DNA from: an uncultured Flavobacteriaceae bacterium
GTDB taxonomy: Bacteria > Bacteroidota > Bacteroidia > Flavobacteriales > Flavobacteriaceae
Assembly: GCA_937959395.1 (NCBI GenBank)
Contig: CALGLR010000067.1
Coordinates: forward strand, 1-40,091
Length of the DNA stretch: 40,091 nt
Reading direction: 5' to 3'
Within the stretch, counting starts at the first letter, position 1; each line of letters opens with the position of its first letter. A model generated the notes under the pieces. That model saw nothing but the letters and a program-made list of their open reading frames with translations, did not search any database and was not told the origin of the DNA. The position numbers and the translations under genes were made by a program. Shown piece by piece: positions 25,570-36,540 of the stretch.

Positions 25570-26013
25570 ATGAAGAATCTCAAATTCCTCTTTCTATTTC
25601 TTTGTTTTTTTGCATTTTCATGTAAATCAGAAACTAATGAAGTTATTTTTCATAAATCTCATGAGCCTAAAAAACAAAATGCACCTTTTAGTGATGTGGT
25701 AGAAACAAAAGATTTTCTATTTCTATCTGGTCAAATAGGTATGGATCACAGTACCAGAACTCTTGTAGATGGTGGTATTGAAGCTGAAACAAAGCAAACA
25801 ATAGAAAATATAAAAGCCGTTTTAGAAAGGCATAATTCATCTTTAGATAAAGTTGTGAAATGCACTGTAGTTTTAAGTGATATTAATGATTTTTCAGCTT
25901 TTAATACTATCTATAAAAGTTACTTTACAAATAAACCTGCAAGAACAACATTTGCAGCTTCTGGATTGGCTAGAAATGCTAAGATTGAAATAGAGTGTTT
26001 AGCAGCCAAATAG
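25570..26013 (+). CDS. RidA-family protein exported as a lipoprotein
   Basis: RidA-type enamine/imine deaminase domain with a lipoprotein signal. The 147-residue product from ATG 25570 begins with a hydrophobic segment ending FAFSC (Cys18). RidA motifs follow: APFSDVVETKDFLFLSGQIG near residues 36-57, the ETKQTIENIKAVLE helix, and PARTTFAASGLARNAKIEIECLA at the C terminus with the substrate-binding Arg and the conserved Glu. An upstream in-frame start at 25486 would lie inside repeat copy B and hide the signal peptide, so I reject it. RidA is usually cytoplasmic; this one should be periplasmic. Confidence 0.9.
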   Translation: MKNLKFLFLFLCFFAFSCKSETNEVIFHKSHEPKKQNAPFSDVVETKDFLFLSGQIGMDHSTRTLVDGGIEAETKQTIENIKAVLERHNSSLDKVVKCTVVLSDINDFSAFNTIYKSYFTNKPARTTFAASGLARNAKIEIECLAAK

Positions 26014-26086
26014 AGTATAATTTATTGACTAAAATTTTACAGGAAAGAAATCTAAAATCTAAAATAGTCAATCTAAAATCGTTTGT

Positions 26087-26094
26087 TATATTTG
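26087..26094 (+). promoter_or_regulatory. -7 promoter element of queE (implies leaderless mRNA)
   Basis: TATATTTG, a perfect TAnnTTTG, ends 6 bases before the queE ATG at 26101, so the transcript should begin about at the start codon. A tctaaaa triplication precedes it (26051-26079). Confidence 0.55.
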
Positions 26095-26100
26095 TAGGCT

Positions 26101-26730
26101 ATGACGCAAGAAATTCAGGATTTAGTGAACCAAGGTAAAATGTTGCCTTTAATGGAAGAATTTTATACCATTCAAGGAGAAGGTTTTCATAAAGGAACTG
26201 CTGCTTATTTTATTAGAATAGGTGGTTGTGATGTTGGTTGTCATTGGTGTGATGTTAAGGAAAGCTGGATTGCGTCGCTTCATCCCCCTACAGACACTGA
26301 GAAAATAGTAGCTAATGCTAAGAAGTATAGTGATACAGTTGTTGTTACAGGTGGTGAACCACTAACTTGGGATATGACTGAGTTAACTAGGCTCTTAAAA
26401 ACAGAAGGTATGCAAATACATATTGAAACTTCTGGAGCTTATGAATTATCTGGGATTTGGGACTGGATCTGCTTGTCTCCAAAAAAAATGAAACTACCTA
26501 CTCAAAGTGTTTATGAAAGAGCTCATGAACTAAAAGTTATAATTTATAATAATGACGACTTTCGTTTTGCTGAAGAACAGGCAGAAAAAGTAAGCCGTAA
26601 TTGTATTTTATATCTCCAACCAGAATGGAGTAAACGTGATAAAATGATTCCTGAAATCGTAGATTATGTTATGAAACATCCTAAATGGAAAATTTCTTTG
26701 CAAACGCATAAGTATTTAAATATTCCATAA
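26101..26730 (+). CDS. queE: 7-carboxy-7-deazaguanine synthase (radical SAM)
   Basis: Radical SAM enzyme that contracts the ring of carboxytetrahydropterin to CDG in queuosine/7-deazaguanine synthesis. In the 209-residue product EEFYTIQGEGFHKG near residues 19-32 is the substrate motif. The cluster Cys43, Cys47 and Cys50 in CDVGCHWCDVKESW is the CX3CX2C form, and VVTGGEPLTW near 79-88 is the SAM motif. No queC, queD or queF is adjacent. The promoter -7 element sits only 6 bases upstream. Copies B and C of the repeat flank this gene and its two neighbours. Confidence 0.95.
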   Translation: MTQEIQDLVNQGKMLPLMEEFYTIQGEGFHKGTAAYFIRIGGCDVGCHWCDVKESWIASLHPPTDTEKIVANAKKYSDTVVVTGGEPLTWDMTELTRLLKTEGMQIHIETSGAYELSGIWDWICLSPKKMKLPTQSVYERAHELKVIIYNNDDFRFAEEQAEKVSRNCILYLQPEWSKRDKMIPEIVDYVMKHPKWKISLQTHKYLNIP

Positions 26731-26742
26731 TAATACCATATC

Positions 26743-27312
26743 ATGGTATCTCACCAAAAATTAAGGGCTAAAGATAAACTAACAAGGTTACTATTAAGAG
26801 AGAAAATAGACACTTGGCAAGCGTTAATTGAGTTTATTAAAGTATTGCCTTATGGGAGAAATTCTAATCGAAAAGATTTTGATTTGGTTATTCTAGAAAA
26901 GAAAGGAAGTTGCAGTTCTAAGCATGCTTTATTAAAAAAAGTAGCCAATTTAAATGAGATTTCAAATGTAGAGCTCATATTGGGTCTTTATAAAATGAAT
27001 CAAAACAACACGCCAAATATAGGTAGTGTTTTACAGGATAATTTATTAAATTTTATTCCAGAAGCACATTGCTATTTAAAAATAAATGGTACACGAACAG
27101 ATGTAACAACCTCTCATTCTTATTTTAAAAAAATAGAAAATGAAATTATAATAGAACTAGAAATAGAACCAGAACAAGTGGCTGTATTTAAAGTTAATTA
27201 TCATAAAGAGTTTTTGAAAAAATGGATTATTACAAATAACATAAAGAAGGGTTTTGATGAAATTTGGTCTATTAGGGAACAATGTATTCTTAATCTTACC
27301 GAAAATAGATAA
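26743..27312 (+). CDS. Transglutaminase-like protein of unknown function
   Basis: 189 residues, no signal peptide. A likely Cys-His-Asp catalytic triad is visible: Cys57 in KGSCSSKHALL, His109 in EAHCYLKING and Asp120 in TRTDVT, the order and context of transglutaminase-like cysteine proteases/peptidases (GxC-xxxA-L, then H-x-x-x-x-x, then D-x-T). It starts 12 bases after queE and is probably cotranscribed with it. Repeat copy C begins at the base after its stop codon. The fold call is my inference from motifs; the activity is unknown. Confidence 0.75.
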   Translation: MVSHQKLRAKDKLTRLLLREKIDTWQALIEFIKVLPYGRNSNRKDFDLVILEKKGSCSSKHALLKKVANLNEISNVELILGLYKMNQNNTPNIGSVLQDNLLNFIPEAHCYLKINGTRTDVTTSHSYFKKIENEIIIELEIEPEQVAVFKVNYHKEFLKKWIITNNIKKGFDEIWSIREQCILNLTENR

Positions 27313-27472
27313 TGAACACGTTTAAGCTTTTTCAATTTGCTAAAAAACTGTCCTTTTGTCTCTAATTTTATTTTTTTTCATTCCGTAGCTATGCTATGAA
27401 ATTCAAAAAAGTTGTCAATTAAACCTAAAATGACTAGTTTTCGCTTAAATCCAAAAAGTTTAAACGAGTTCA
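27313..27472 (+). repeat. Palindromic ~161-bp element, copy C
   Basis: Starts the base after the stop codon of the gene at 26743 and lies in the same orientation as copy B. Ends tgaacacgtttaagctttt and aaaaagtttaaacgagttca pair with two mismatches. The core matches B closely (tccgtagc-atgctatg). Could also serve as a bidirectional transcript end between this gene and the GH9 gene. Confidence 0.88.
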
Positions 27473-27496
27473 TTAACGAATAATAGTTCAGGTTTT

Positions 27497-29743
27497 TTAA
27501 TCTGTATCTAAATTAATAAAACCAGTTTTCGAATCTTGGTAATATTTTAGTGCATTAACAATATAAACTAATGGAGCATTCCAGTTAATAGTAACTTCAT
27601 TCGTAGAGTAAGAACACCAATCGTCTAAATATGAATTGGCAGGAGATTCATTAGGGTAACTGCATTTATCTGGATGAAATGTGTGAGGGCCTCCTACTAA
27701 CATGCCAGGAACAGGAGCATCAATACTATCCGCATTAGATATTCTATGATGTGGTTTTTGAACTTTGTTAACTCCAAAACCGGTGATGAAACTTTTTCCA
27801 ACACCGTTTCGCCCCAGTAAATAATCCATTGCAGAATAAGCCGCATTAAGATATGACTTGTCTTTAGTGAGCTCAAAAGTTCTAATTAAAAGCAATATTT
27901 GGTTGCTAGCGTTACCATTGCCTCCCCATTCATAATCATTAGTTTGCATACTTATTTTCATTGCTGAAGAATTGATTCTGGTTTTTATAGAATCCGCAGT
28001 TTTTCTCAGGGTGGCATTACTAACATTAATATTAATTTTAGTTTGTAAACTATTAGAGTGAAATGCTAATGAGATTAAAGCTAAAGGATAGGTTCTTTTC
28101 CATTCAGGAACTCCTCCCTTTATAGTCTTTATTTTTATATCATTTTTATATTTTGTATCTCCAGTAGTTATAAAAAGTTCTGTAGCAGCCCATTGAAATT
28201 CGTCATCAATAGTTTTGTTTTTATACATCCCAGTTTCTACATCAGCTGGTTGCGAATAATACACATTAGGATTCGCCTTAGCCCAAGAATAAGCTTCTTT
28301 TGCTGCAATTAATAAAGTTTTGCTATATCCGGTTTTTTGCACATTATAATCTTTAAAAATTCTGGATGCTACAGCGGTTACAGCGGCAAAGTTTAAAGCA
28401 GCAGCTGTTGTTTTTTGTACTACATAACGCATAGAAGTATCAGCTTCAGGTAATATTCTTTTAGAAAATTTAAGACTCGTTAATTTATGGTAAACACCTC
28501 CATCTCCTCCTTGAGAACTCTGGTCTTGCATATTTAATAACCAATCTAGATTCCATAAGACTTCGTCTAAAATATCTGGTAAATCATTATTAGATTCTGG
28601 AATATTAAAAGTCTCTTTTTTATAATAATCTTTATAATGCTCGAAAGCAGTAAGTAGAGTATAAATACTAATTCCGCTATTAACAACATATTTGTTGTAA
28701 TCTCCAGCATCGTACCAACCTTTTGGAGCAGAAATTATGGTTCCTTCTGGTCTATTTTTGCTTGCAGCAGAGGCATGTATTATTATTTCATTATCTGGAT
28801 GCCCCGCTTTTCTAAACCATTTTTTCGCATAAGCAGCTTCAATATCAGTTGAGGCTCTGTTGTAGTAAAAATATTTAAATACAGAACGACTCAAATCATC
28901 ATAAATAGTATCTCCTATTTTAAAAGTAATTTCATCTTCATTTGTTGTGAAGGTATAGGTGCCTACTTTATTAATTTTTGAAATATCTATAGTAGCAACA
29001 TATTCTTGTGCATCATTCCATAAAGAAGCTGGTTTTGTTGTGTCTTTTAAAACGGTTTTTCCAGAAGAATTTTTAATAGTATAAGCAACAGAGTTAAATG
29101 CTGTTTTAGAATTAAGACTTAATACTTTTTTTCTGTTTTTAAGATACCCAAGTTCATTGTACCTTATAGTGTGTTTTTCTAGTAAAGGCGGCTCTAGCGA
29201 TTCTCCAAAAGAAAGCCATTCTATTTCAATTAATCCTTTATAATTACCTGTACTTGCATTTACCATCAATTGTAATGCTTGTATTTTTTTTGCATCGACT
29301 ATACATGGCGATACTTTACAGGGGCCACCATATCCACCATCTTTTAGTTTTTTTGTGTAATCTAAAGTAAATACTTTATAATCACTTTCTAAATCAATCT
29401 CTATAGCATTAAGGTTAGTTGTGTAACCATTATTATCGCGTAAATCAATTCTTAATTTAGGAGCTCCAGTAGCTCTTGCTTTAAGGAATAATACTGGTTT
29501 CGTATTAATATTTATGGAGTGATTATTTTGCCCTTTATGAATGGTATAGCTTATTGAATGGTATGGAGCTGCTAATCCATTAGCTTTTATTGATAAATGA
29601 TTATTCTCGTAACTAGAAGTATAAGATTTAGATGATCCCGTTTTATGAATTTTATTATTGAATTCATCACTATAAATAACTTGAGCCTTAAGTGTAGATG
29701 ATAATAAAATAAAAAAGAGGAATAAAATCGATTTATTTAACAT
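27497..29743 (-). CDS. Glycoside hydrolase family 9 (endoglucanase/cellulase-type)
   Basis: Secreted 748-residue enzyme with a signal peptide (1-20, TLKAQ). Residues ~21-175 look like a carbohydrate-binding jelly-roll domain (FNNKIHKTG, LRIDLRDNNGY, IEIEWLSFGE). An Ig-like CelD_N domain follows at ~185-275 (VRYNELGYL-type start, VATIDISKINKVGTYTF), then the (alpha/alpha)6 GH9 domain to the end. Catalytic motifs are GWYDAGDYNKYV near residue 345 (nucleophile-base Asp), PHHR near 660, and Glu in YSTNEVTINWNAP near 715 (acid). It should cleave beta-1,4-glucan or a related glucan. It stands alone, without SusC/D or other CAZymes, and has no T9SS domain. Confidence 0.92.
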   Translation of the reverse strand: MLNKSILFLFFILLSSTLKAQVIYSDEFNNKIHKTGSSKSYTSSYENNHLSIKANGLAAPYHSISYTIHKGQNNHSININTKPVLFLKARATGAPKLRIDLRDNNGYTTNLNAIEIDLESDYKVFTLDYTKKLKDGGYGGPCKVSPCIVDAKKIQALQLMVNASTGNYKGLIEIEWLSFGESLEPPLLEKHTIRYNELGYLKNRKKVLSLNSKTAFNSVAYTIKNSSGKTVLKDTTKPASLWNDAQEYVATIDISKINKVGTYTFTTNEDEITFKIGDTIYDDLSRSVFKYFYYNRASTDIEAAYAKKWFRKAGHPDNEIIIHASAASKNRPEGTIISAPKGWYDAGDYNKYVVNSGISIYTLLTAFEHYKDYYKKETFNIPESNNDLPDILDEVLWNLDWLLNMQDQSSQGGDGGVYHKLTSLKFSKRILPEADTSMRYVVQKTTAAALNFAAVTAVASRIFKDYNVQKTGYSKTLLIAAKEAYSWAKANPNVYYSQPADVETGMYKNKTIDDEFQWAATELFITTGDTKYKNDIKIKTIKGGVPEWKRTYPLALISLAFHSNSLQTKININVSNATLRKTADSIKTRINSSAMKISMQTNDYEWGGNGNASNQILLLIRTFELTKDKSYLNAAYSAMDYLLGRNGVGKSFITGFGVNKVQKPHHRISNADSIDAPVPGMLVGGPHTFHPDKCSYPNESPANSYLDDWCSYSTNEVTINWNAPLVYIVNALKYYQDSKTGFINLDTD

Positions 29744-29834
29744 GATGAGCTGTTTTTTTTTTTGAAAGAGAATGGGGCTAAATTAAGGTTAAATCTTTGA
29801 AAGAGTGTTGATGATAAAATAATTTATGCCATAA

Positions 29835-29870
29835 AAAAACACCAATTATTGCATTTTAATTGGTGTTTTT
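29835..29870 (-). terminator. Terminator of the DUF2911 gene
   Basis: Perfect 13-bp stem aaaaacaccaatt (29835-29847) with aattggtgttttt (29858-29870) and a 10-base loop. A and T runs on both sides let it work in either direction; it lies 20 bases after the stop at 29891. Confidence 0.85.
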
Positions 29871-29890
29871 ATAATTATTACTAATAATTG

Positions 29891-30436
29891 TTATTTTGTA
29901 AAAGGAACAGTGATTCTAGTTGTTCCCCATCCTAAATGCATATCTGTACCATTTTCTGCTTTTTCAAAAGCGATAGAGAAGGCTTCTAAAGAATCTTTTA
30001 CATTAGTTACCGGAACATTAAGTCTAGCAACATCATTTTCTTCTTTATAGAAATAAGAACCCCAAACATTTAAGTCTTTACTTATTATTACAGTCCATTC
30101 ACTATCTCCAGGAATTGTAAATAAAGAATACGTACCAGCAGCTACTTTATTTTTACCCAGCATCATATCTGTATATAATGTGATTTCTGGAGCTTCATTT
30201 GCACCAGTTCTCCATACTTTACCTTTAGGAGCTAATTCTTCTAAAGCACGTTCTTTTAATTGCGGTCTACCATAAGTTATTTTAATTAACTTGTCAGAAT
30301 TTTTGTAATCTGCAGGAAAAGAAGCTGCGTCCATTGGGCTTTTATCTAATCCTTTAAAATTTTGAGCAGAAAGATTAAAACTCAAAAAAGTAATTAACGT
30401 TAGGGCAATAGCTGTAATAAATGTTGATTTTTTCAT
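29891..30436 (-). CDS. DUF2911-family secreted protein
   Basis: 181 residues, signal peptide 1-24 (FNLSAQ). The family core is clear: IKITYGRPQLKER, GKVWRTGANEAPEITLYTD near residues 73-91, KVAAGTYSLFTIPGDSEWTVIISKDLNVWG near 97-126, and the C-terminal MHLGWGTTRITVPF. DUF2911 proteins are abundant in Bacteroidota; the function is unknown and the fold is probably a beta-sandwich. Single-gene transcript with its own terminator. Confidence 0.92.
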   Translation of the reverse strand: MKKSTFITAIALTLITFLSFNLSAQNFKGLDKSPMDAASFPADYKNSDKLIKITYGRPQLKERALEELAPKGKVWRTGANEAPEITLYTDMMLGKNKVAAGTYSLFTIPGDSEWTVIISKDLNVWGSYFYKEENDVARLNVPVTNVKDSLEAFSIAFEKAENGTDMHLGWGTTRITVPFTK

Positions 30437-30562
30437 TTGGATTATTTTATTTATTTAATAGTATTAATTATATATAGTCGTGTTATTCTATAAAGTTTAC
30501 ACATTTTAATCAAATGATCATTTTAATGTAAAAATAGTTTCGATTTTTATTTTATAAAACAT

Positions 30563-30637
30563 TATTTGTTTCATATTGTAATCGATTTATTGTTATCTGT
30601 TTTTAAAATGAAATTATAAACAGATATTTGTTTCATA
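30563..30637. promoter_or_regulatory. Repeat-rich operator-like region before asnB
   Basis: The 13-base word tatttgtttcata occurs at 30563-30575 and again at 30625-30637 (62 bases apart). A 9-bp inverted repeat, tatctgttt (30594-30602) with aaacagata (30618-30626), lies between them. The arrangement, 40-110 bases before the asnB ATG, looks like binding sites for a regulator. Not tested. Confidence 0.4.
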
Positions 30638-30673
30638 ATCAAAATGAAATAAAGAAACTAAGATAAAGAAATT

Positions 30674-32338
30674 ATGTGTGGAATTGTATGTGCGTTCGAT
30701 TTAAAGCAAAAAGCAGAAGACTTAAGACCTCAGGTTTTAGAGATGTCTAAACAAATTCGTCATCGCGGTCCAGATTGGAGTGGGATTTATAGTGATGATA
30801 AAGCTATATTGGCTCACGAACGATTAGCTATCGTAGATCCAGCATCAGGAAAGCAACCTCTTTTTAGTGATGATAAGAAGTTAATTCTTGCAGCTAATGG
30901 TGAGATTTATAATCATAGAGAATTACGTAAACAGTTTGAAGGAAAATACGATTTTCAAACAGAAAGTGACTGTGAAGTTATTTTGGCTTTATATAAAGAA
31001 AAGGGAGTCGATTTTGTTGATGACATGAATGGTATTTTTGGTTTTGCTATATATGATACAGAAAAAGATGAATATTTCATTGCTAGAGATCATATGGGGA
31101 TTATTCCATTATATATTGGTTGGGATCAAAATGGAACATTCTATGTTGCATCAGAATTAAAAGCGTTAGAAGGCATCTGTAGTAAAATAGAATTGTTTCC
31201 TCCTGGACATTACCTGTCTAGTAAAGATGGTGAATTCGTACAATGGTACAAAAGAGATTGGACCGAATATGATGCAGTAAAAGACAACGAAACAAGTATT
31301 GCAAAAATAAAAGCGGCGTTAGAAGCTGCTGTAAAAAGACAATTAATGAGTGATGTGCCTTATGGGGTATTATTATCTGGTGGTTTAGATTCTTCAGTAA
31401 CCTCTGCAATTGCAAAAAAATATGCACAAAAACGTATAGAAAGTGATGGAGCGAGTGATGCTTGGTATCCACAACTACATAGCTTTTCTGTTGGGTTAGA
31501 AGGTTCGCCAGATTTAGCTGCTGCACAAAAAGTAGCTGACTATATTGGTACAGTGCACCATGAAATTAAGTTTACCATTCAAGAAGGTTTAGATGCCATC
31601 AAAGATGTAATATATAATATAGAGACGTACGATATAACAACTATTCGTTCAAGTACACCAATGTATTTAATGGCAAGAGTTATAAAATCGATGGGAATTA
31701 AAATGGTTCTTTCTGGAGAAGGAGCAGACGAGATTTTTGGAGGGTATTTATACTTTCATAAAGCTCCAAATGCTAGGGAGTTCCATGATGAAACAGTGAG
31801 AAAGTTAGATAAGTTGCACATGTATGATTGTTTAAGAGCAAATAAAAGCTTAGCTGCATGGGGAATTGAAGGACGTGTACCATTTTTAGATAAAGAGTTT
31901 ATGGATGTTGCGATGAGTATTAATCCACAAGATAAAATGATTAATGGTGAACGTATGGAAAAATGGGTGGTACGTAAAGCATTTGAAGACATGTTACCAG
32001 AAAGTGTCGCTTGGAGACAAAAAGAACAGTTTAGTGATGGTGTGGGCTATAGTTGGATAGATACGCTTAAAGAAGTTGTTGATGCCGCTGTAACCGATGA
32101 GCAAATGGAAAATGCTAAGTTTAGATTCCCAATACAAACACCTCAAAATAAAGAAGAGTTTTATTACCGTTCAATATTTGAAGAACACTTTCCTAGCGAT
32201 GCAGCTGCTTATAGTGTGCCACAAGAACCAAGTGTGGCTTGTAGCACTAAAATTGCATTAGAATGGGACGAAGCTTTTAAAAACATGAATGAACCATCTG
32301 GTAGAGCCATAGCAAATGTACATGATTCTTCTTATTAA
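30674..32338 (+). CDS. asnB: Asparagine synthase B (glutamine-hydrolysing)
   Basis: Makes asparagine from aspartate, ATP and glutamine. The 554-residue protein starts MCGIVC, where Cys2 is the glutaminase nucleophile. The class II amidotransferase domain covers about residues 1-190 (RHRGPDWSG, HERLAIVDP, NGEIYNH, ESDCEVI) and the synthetase domain about 210-520, with the PP-loop LLSGGLDSS near residue 236 and VLSGEGADEIFGGYLYFHKAP near 345-365. Length matches E. coli AsnB. A repeat-rich region precedes it. Confidence 0.97.
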   Translation: MCGIVCAFDLKQKAEDLRPQVLEMSKQIRHRGPDWSGIYSDDKAILAHERLAIVDPASGKQPLFSDDKKLILAANGEIYNHRELRKQFEGKYDFQTESDCEVILALYKEKGVDFVDDMNGIFGFAIYDTEKDEYFIARDHMGIIPLYIGWDQNGTFYVASELKALEGICSKIELFPPGHYLSSKDGEFVQWYKRDWTEYDAVKDNETSIAKIKAALEAAVKRQLMSDVPYGVLLSGGLDSSVTSAIAKKYAQKRIESDGASDAWYPQLHSFSVGLEGSPDLAAAQKVADYIGTVHHEIKFTIQEGLDAIKDVIYNIETYDITTIRSSTPMYLMARVIKSMGIKMVLSGEGADEIFGGYLYFHKAPNAREFHDETVRKLDKLHMYDCLRANKSLAAWGIEGRVPFLDKEFMDVAMSINPQDKMINGERMEKWVVRKAFEDMLPESVAWRQKEQFSDGVGYSWIDTLKEVVDAAVTDEQMENAKFRFPIQTPQNKEEFYYRSIFEEHFPSDAAAYSVPQEPSVACSTKIALEWDEAFKNMNEPSGRAIANVHDSSY

Positions 32339-32366
32339 AGATTGAATTGTAACAAATAAAATTGAA

Positions 32367-32397
32367 GGAGTTTTATTTTTATAAGAATAAGGCTCCT
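32367..32397 (+). terminator. Possible terminator hairpin after asnB
   Basis: A 14-base stem (32367-32380 with 32383-32396) made fully of Watson-Crick and G-T pairs, but with no T run behind it on the plus strand. A weaker hairpin lies at 32461-32481. Confidence 0.4.
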
Positions 32398-32487
32398 AAA
32401 TTAGAATATATAAAAGTTTAGATGGCTTCCGTATAAATAATTCAAATTAAAGATAAGACGCTTTTAAGATTCATCTTAAAGAAGATT

Positions 32488-33969
32488 CTAATTAGGTGTT
32501 AAATGTTCAATTCGATCAATAATTTTAAATAATTTGTTTTTATCTAAAGGTTTAGAGATGCAATCTATAAAACCAGCATCATAAATTTTGCTATTTATTT
32601 CTGAAGAATGCGCTGTATGCGCAATTATTGGTAAATAAGGTTTAAATTCTCTAATTAATTTTCGAGCCTCAAACCCACTTATTTTGGGCATTTTAATATC
32701 CATTATTACTAATTGTATGTTAGTGTTCTCTTTACAAATAGATACTGCTTGTTCTCCATTTCTTGCCCTAATTACAGTATAGTTTCTTATTTTCATAATA
32801 CGATTAATAAGCATAAAATTAATTTCGTCATCTTCAGCTACTAAAATAGTTAAGGGCTTTATTTGGTCTATATCTCTTTGTTTTATTTCTTCAAATGGTT
32901 TAGTAGGTGATGCATTTAGTTTTAATGGTATAGAAAAGAAAAAAGTAGTTCCTGTATTTTCCATCGAGTTAACCCATATTCTTCCTCCAAGCATTTCTAT
33001 ATAAGCTTTGGAAATGGCTAAGCCTAAACCTAACCCGCTTATGTTTATCGTTTTGTCGTTTTGAATCCTATTAAAACGATTAAAAATACTTTCAAGTTTA
33101 TCTTCAGAAATCCCTATCCCTGTATCTTTTATGTAAAATTCAAGTGAATTATCATTAGGATTAACTGTATATCCGAAATTTACAGACCCTTTTTCGGTGT
33201 ATTTAACAGCATTGTTAAGTAGGTTTATAATGATCTGCCTTAATTTTGTTTCATCACTAATTAATTGATAAATAATCGGATATTTGGGCTTGTCAATAAA
33301 GACCTTTACTGGTTTGTCTTTTGGTATAGTGATTTCAATGATTTGTAGAATACTGTTTAGTACTAGATCTAAGTCAAATTCACTAAAATTAGGTTCAACT
33401 TGATTGGTGTCAATTTTTGACATTTCAATTAAATCATCAATAATAGACACTAAGTTTTTTCCACTACGTTTTATTACTTCTATGTATTCTGCTTTCTCAG
33501 GTTCCGATAATTCTTCAGAACTTAATAAATCTGAAAAACCAATAATAGCGTTCATAGGTGTTCTAATTTCATGAGAAAGATTAGTTAAGAAAGATGATTT
33601 TAAAGTTTCACTTTCTTCAGCTTTTTCTTTAGCCTTTTGAAGATTTTCTTTTTGCTCGGTATTATTTAAAAATAAATCGCCAATTAGAGCAAATTTTTTG
33701 GATGATTTCTGAAGTTTAATAATAGCTTCTTTATCGTTTTTTTTAAGAATATTGGTAATTAAATCTAATTGTTGACTAAGGAATTTTTTGTAAAGATATA
33801 TATGAAATCGTATAGTAATTAAAAACCCAAAAAAAATAACTCCTAAAATAATATAGTCTAGTTTTTTAGAAATGAAAAGAGAAAGAATGGATAATGATAG
33901 ATATAGAATGCTAGAAATTATAATCAATACTAGCATTTTTTTGTAAGCATTAGAAAAATAAGGTTTCAT
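32488..33969 (-). CDS. Hybrid sensor histidine kinase with receiver domain
   Basis: 493 residues. Two membrane helices lie at about 11-33 and 38-56 with almost no external loop. A coiled linker at about 95-125 is followed by HisKA at about 125-190 (phospho-acceptor His133 in LSHEIRTPMN) and HATPase_c at about 235-350 (NLLNNAVKYT, KDTGIGI, GLGLGLAISK). The receiver at about 373-488 has the acid pocket AEDDE, the phospho-Asp in VIMDIKMP, and the Lys in SKPLDK. Without a periplasmic sensor domain it probably senses a membrane or internal state. No response regulator with an output domain lies next to it, so it is an orphan. Confidence 0.93.
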   Translation of the reverse strand: MKPYFSNAYKKMLVLIIISSILYLSLSILSLFISKKLDYIILGVIFFGFLITIRFHIYLYKKFLSQQLDLITNILKKNDKEAIIKLQKSSKKFALIGDLFLNNTEQKENLQKAKEKAEESETLKSSFLTNLSHEIRTPMNAIIGFSDLLSSEELSEPEKAEYIEVIKRSGKNLVSIIDDLIEMSKIDTNQVEPNFSEFDLDLVLNSILQIIEITIPKDKPVKVFIDKPKYPIIYQLISDETKLRQIIINLLNNAVKYTEKGSVNFGYTVNPNDNSLEFYIKDTGIGISEDKLESIFNRFNRIQNDKTINISGLGLGLAISKAYIEMLGGRIWVNSMENTGTTFFFSIPLKLNASPTKPFEEIKQRDIDQIKPLTILVAEDDEINFMLINRIMKIRNYTVIRARNGEQAVSICKENTNIQLVIMDIKMPKISGFEARKLIREFKPYLPIIAHTAHSSEINSKIYDAGFIDCISKPLDKNKLFKIIDRIEHLTPN

Positions 33970-36518
<2,549 letters not shown>

Positions 36519-36540
36519 CTCTTTTATTAAAATTTAAATA

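Noticed and set aside
31218-31526. Long reverse frame inside asnB, and similar reverse frames inside rpsK, rpsD, eno, gltA, ffh and gyrB
   Set aside because: All are antisense shadows of strong genes, with odd compositions (Leu/His or Ser/Phe rich) and no recognisable domain.
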